A stretch of DNA of 64,000 nucleotides. Source: an uncultured Eubacteriales bacterium. Lineage in GTDB: Bacteria; Bacillota; Clostridia; Oscillospirales; Acutalibacteraceae. How positions within the stretch are numbered: position 1 is the stretch's first letter; each line of letters opens with the position of its first letter. A model generated the notes under the pieces. The model searched no databases. It had not been told where the DNA came from and worked only from the letters and a program-made list of their open reading frames with translations. The position numbers and the translations under genes were made by a program. Positions 63,112 through 64,000 of this stretch are shown here, piece after piece. The DNA is taken from the NCBI GenBank assembly GCA_905198155.1, contig CAJKBQ010000011.1, forward strand, positions 19,698 through 83,697, in the 5' to 3' direction.

Positions 63112-63594
63112 ATGGGTGCAATCATCGGAAAGTATATCTGGGTATTTTTGATCTCGATGGTGCCGCTGATCGAGCTGCGCGGCGCGATTCCGTACGCGGC
63201 GGCGTTTGGGCTGCCGCTGGTGCCGTCGTATATCGTCGCGGTGCTGGGCAATATGCTGCCGGTGCCGTTTATCTATCTGTTCGCGCGCAAAGTGCTGGTG
63301 TGGGGCGCGGACAAGAAATTCATCGGGAAATTCTTTACGTTTTGCCTGAAAAAAGGCGAAGCGGGCGGACGCAAGCTGCAATCCAAAGCGGGGCGCGGGC
63401 TGTTTTTGGCGCTGCTGATCTTCGTGGGGATTCCGCTGCCCGGCACCGGCGCCTGGACCGGGACGCTGGCCGCCAGCATTCTGGACATGGACTTCAAGTC
63501 CACGGTACTTGCCGTGATGGGCGGGGTGGTGCTCGCCGGGATTATCATGGGGCTGGCCAGTGCGGGCGTGATTGGGATTTTTCGGGTGACGTGA
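63112..63594 (+). CDS. Small multidrug-export-type membrane protein (COG2426)
   Basis: A protein of 160 residues. It starts with a helix containing VPLIELRGAIPYAAAFGLPL, then PSYIVAVLGNMLPVPFIYLFARKVL. The conserved FVGIPLPGTGAWTGTLAASIL and a last helix VLAVMGGVVLAGIIMGLASAGVIG follow. These match the COG2426 family, annotated as putative small multidrug export proteins, whose activity is not well established. GAAAGGAA lies upstream of ATG 63112. It is a single-gene unit. Confidence 0.88.
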   Translation: MGAIIGKYIWVFLISMVPLIELRGAIPYAAAFGLPLVPSYIVAVLGNMLPVPFIYLFARKVLVWGADKKFIGKFFTFCLKKGEAGGRKLQSKAGRGLFLALLIFVGIPLPGTGAWTGTLAASILDMDFKSTVLAVMGGVVLAGIIMGLASAGVIGIFRVT

Positions 63595-63615
63595 GATTGT
63601 AAGGTAAAGAAAAAG

Positions 63616-63647
63616 TGCCGGGGGGACAGCTTCCCTCCGGTTTTCTA
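63616..63647 (+). terminator. Terminator after the COG2426 gene
   Basis: CCGGGGGGA (63618-63626) pairs with TCCCTCCGG (63632-63640, one wobble), followed by TTTTCT. Confidence 0.8.
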
Positions 63648-63668
63648 AAAAAATTTTTCAAAACCCTA

Positions 63669-63697
63669 TTGACAAACCCGCCCGCGCGTGCTATAAT
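63669..63697 (+). promoter_or_regulatory. Sigma-A promoter of the tRNA gene
   Basis: Perfect TTGACA and TATAAT are spaced 17 bases apart, 19 bases before the mature 5' end of the tRNA. Confidence 0.9.
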
Positions 63698-63716
63698 AAC
63701 TAAGCTAAGTAAATAT

Positions 63717-63792
<76 letters not shown>

Positions 63793-63795
63793 ACG

Positions 63796-63829
63796 AAAAA
63801 CAAGTCTCGGAAATCGAGGCTTGTTTTTG
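63796..63829 (+). terminator. Terminator after tRNA-fMet
   Basis: AAAAACAAGTCTCG pairs with CGAGGCTTGTTTTT (one wobble) around a 5-base loop. The T-run is part of the stem end. Confidence 0.85.
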
Positions 63830-64000
63830 TGTTTCGGCAAAGATCGGTGGGACTTGAAAAGGCGTCGCAATGAATGGACGTCCGGTGGACGTCCAGAACG
63901 ACGCCCGACCAAGCGCCGCAGCGCGCGAGTCAAGTCCTTCCCCTGCAACCAACAAGTAGCACCGAAAAAGATATCGGAGCTGAAAACCCAGAAACCACAA
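63830..64000. other. Sequence beyond the tRNA with a duplicated tRNA 3' end
   Basis: I see no supported gene in this stretch. A palindromic GGACGTCC occurs twice near 63877-63894. The main feature is the 24-base repeat of the tRNA end at 63930-63953. Leftward frames here read as LVAGEGL-type peptides, the usual false translation of a tRNA antisense. Confidence 0.4.
63930..63953. repeat. 24-base direct repeat of the tRNA-fMet 3' end (att-like)
   Basis: Bases 63930-63953 are identical to 63771-63794, which cover the 3' half of the T arm, the acceptor strand, the CCA and two further bases. Sequence before and after differs, so it is not a second whole tRNA. Integrases that target tRNA genes leave such repeats. 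Confidence 0.6.

Overview
The window looks like the origin-proximal chromosome of a GC-rich member of the Clostridia, probably an Oscillospiraceae/Ruminococcaceae-like gut anaerobe. The evidence is the Firmicutes origin gene set (rpmH-rnpA-yidD-yidC-jag, noc, parA-parB, dnaA-dnaN-yaaA-recF-remB-gyrB-gyrA), together with ricT, yabE, a 2[4Fe-4S] ferredoxin, a TAXI-TRAP transporter and several lipoproteins. Most genes are strongly GC-rich, and TTG and GTG starts are frequent, including in dnaN, gyrB and parB. The species cannot be named from sequence alone.

Layout, left arm. Positions 1-1616 carry the end of holB, then ricT and a ferredoxin. A leftward block follows: an esterase-like hydrolase, rsmG, mnmG, mnmE and a peptide-type solute-binding lipoprotein (1.7-8.7 kb). 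A 650-base intergenic region at 8.77-9.4 kb holds an unusual array of hairpins and three tiny ORFs with good ribosome binding sites. Rightward zapA, a U32 peptidase-family gene and yhaM occupy 9.4-13.3 kb. Leftward rsmI, a TrmN6-like methyltransferase, prs, two tandem lipoprotein-like paralogues, yabE, a GH78-like glycosidase and rpsI/rplM fill 13.3-22.7 kb. A visibly AT-richer stretch (22.8-26.2 kb) carries a lipoprotein and a large peptidoglycan-binding/DUF1906 protein. Then come gyrA, three YcxB-like membrane proteins, gyrB, two zinc-ribbon membrane proteins, remB, a YihY protein, recF, yaaA, dnaN and dnaA, all leftward.

Origin. The dnaA-dnaN intergenic region (37.26-37.61 kb) holds a cluster of TGTGGAAAA-type DnaA boxes, with an apparent DnaA-trio/GC-rich/tandem-box unwinding module beside dnaN. 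Transcription polarity switches from leftward to rightward in the AT-rich dnaA-rpmH gap (38.93-39.30 kb).

Right arm. rpmH, rnpA, yidD, yidC and jag are followed by a small XRE/SLOG-like divergent pair, then noc, parA and parB with three perfect parS palindromes. After that come an alpha/beta hydrolase whose nucleophile serine is replaced by alanine, an EEP-family nuclease/phosphatase, Maf, an acyl-ACP thioesterase, a TAXI-TRAP transporter and a MATE exporter. Carbohydrate genes follow: an AraC regulator divergent from nagB-nagA, and an AraC regulator divergent from a GH4 glycosidase. A NUDIX protein, two envelope proteins and a COG2426 membrane protein also lie here. The window ends with an initiator tRNA-fMet gene whose last 24 bases are duplicated about 160 bases downstream, as at an integration site.
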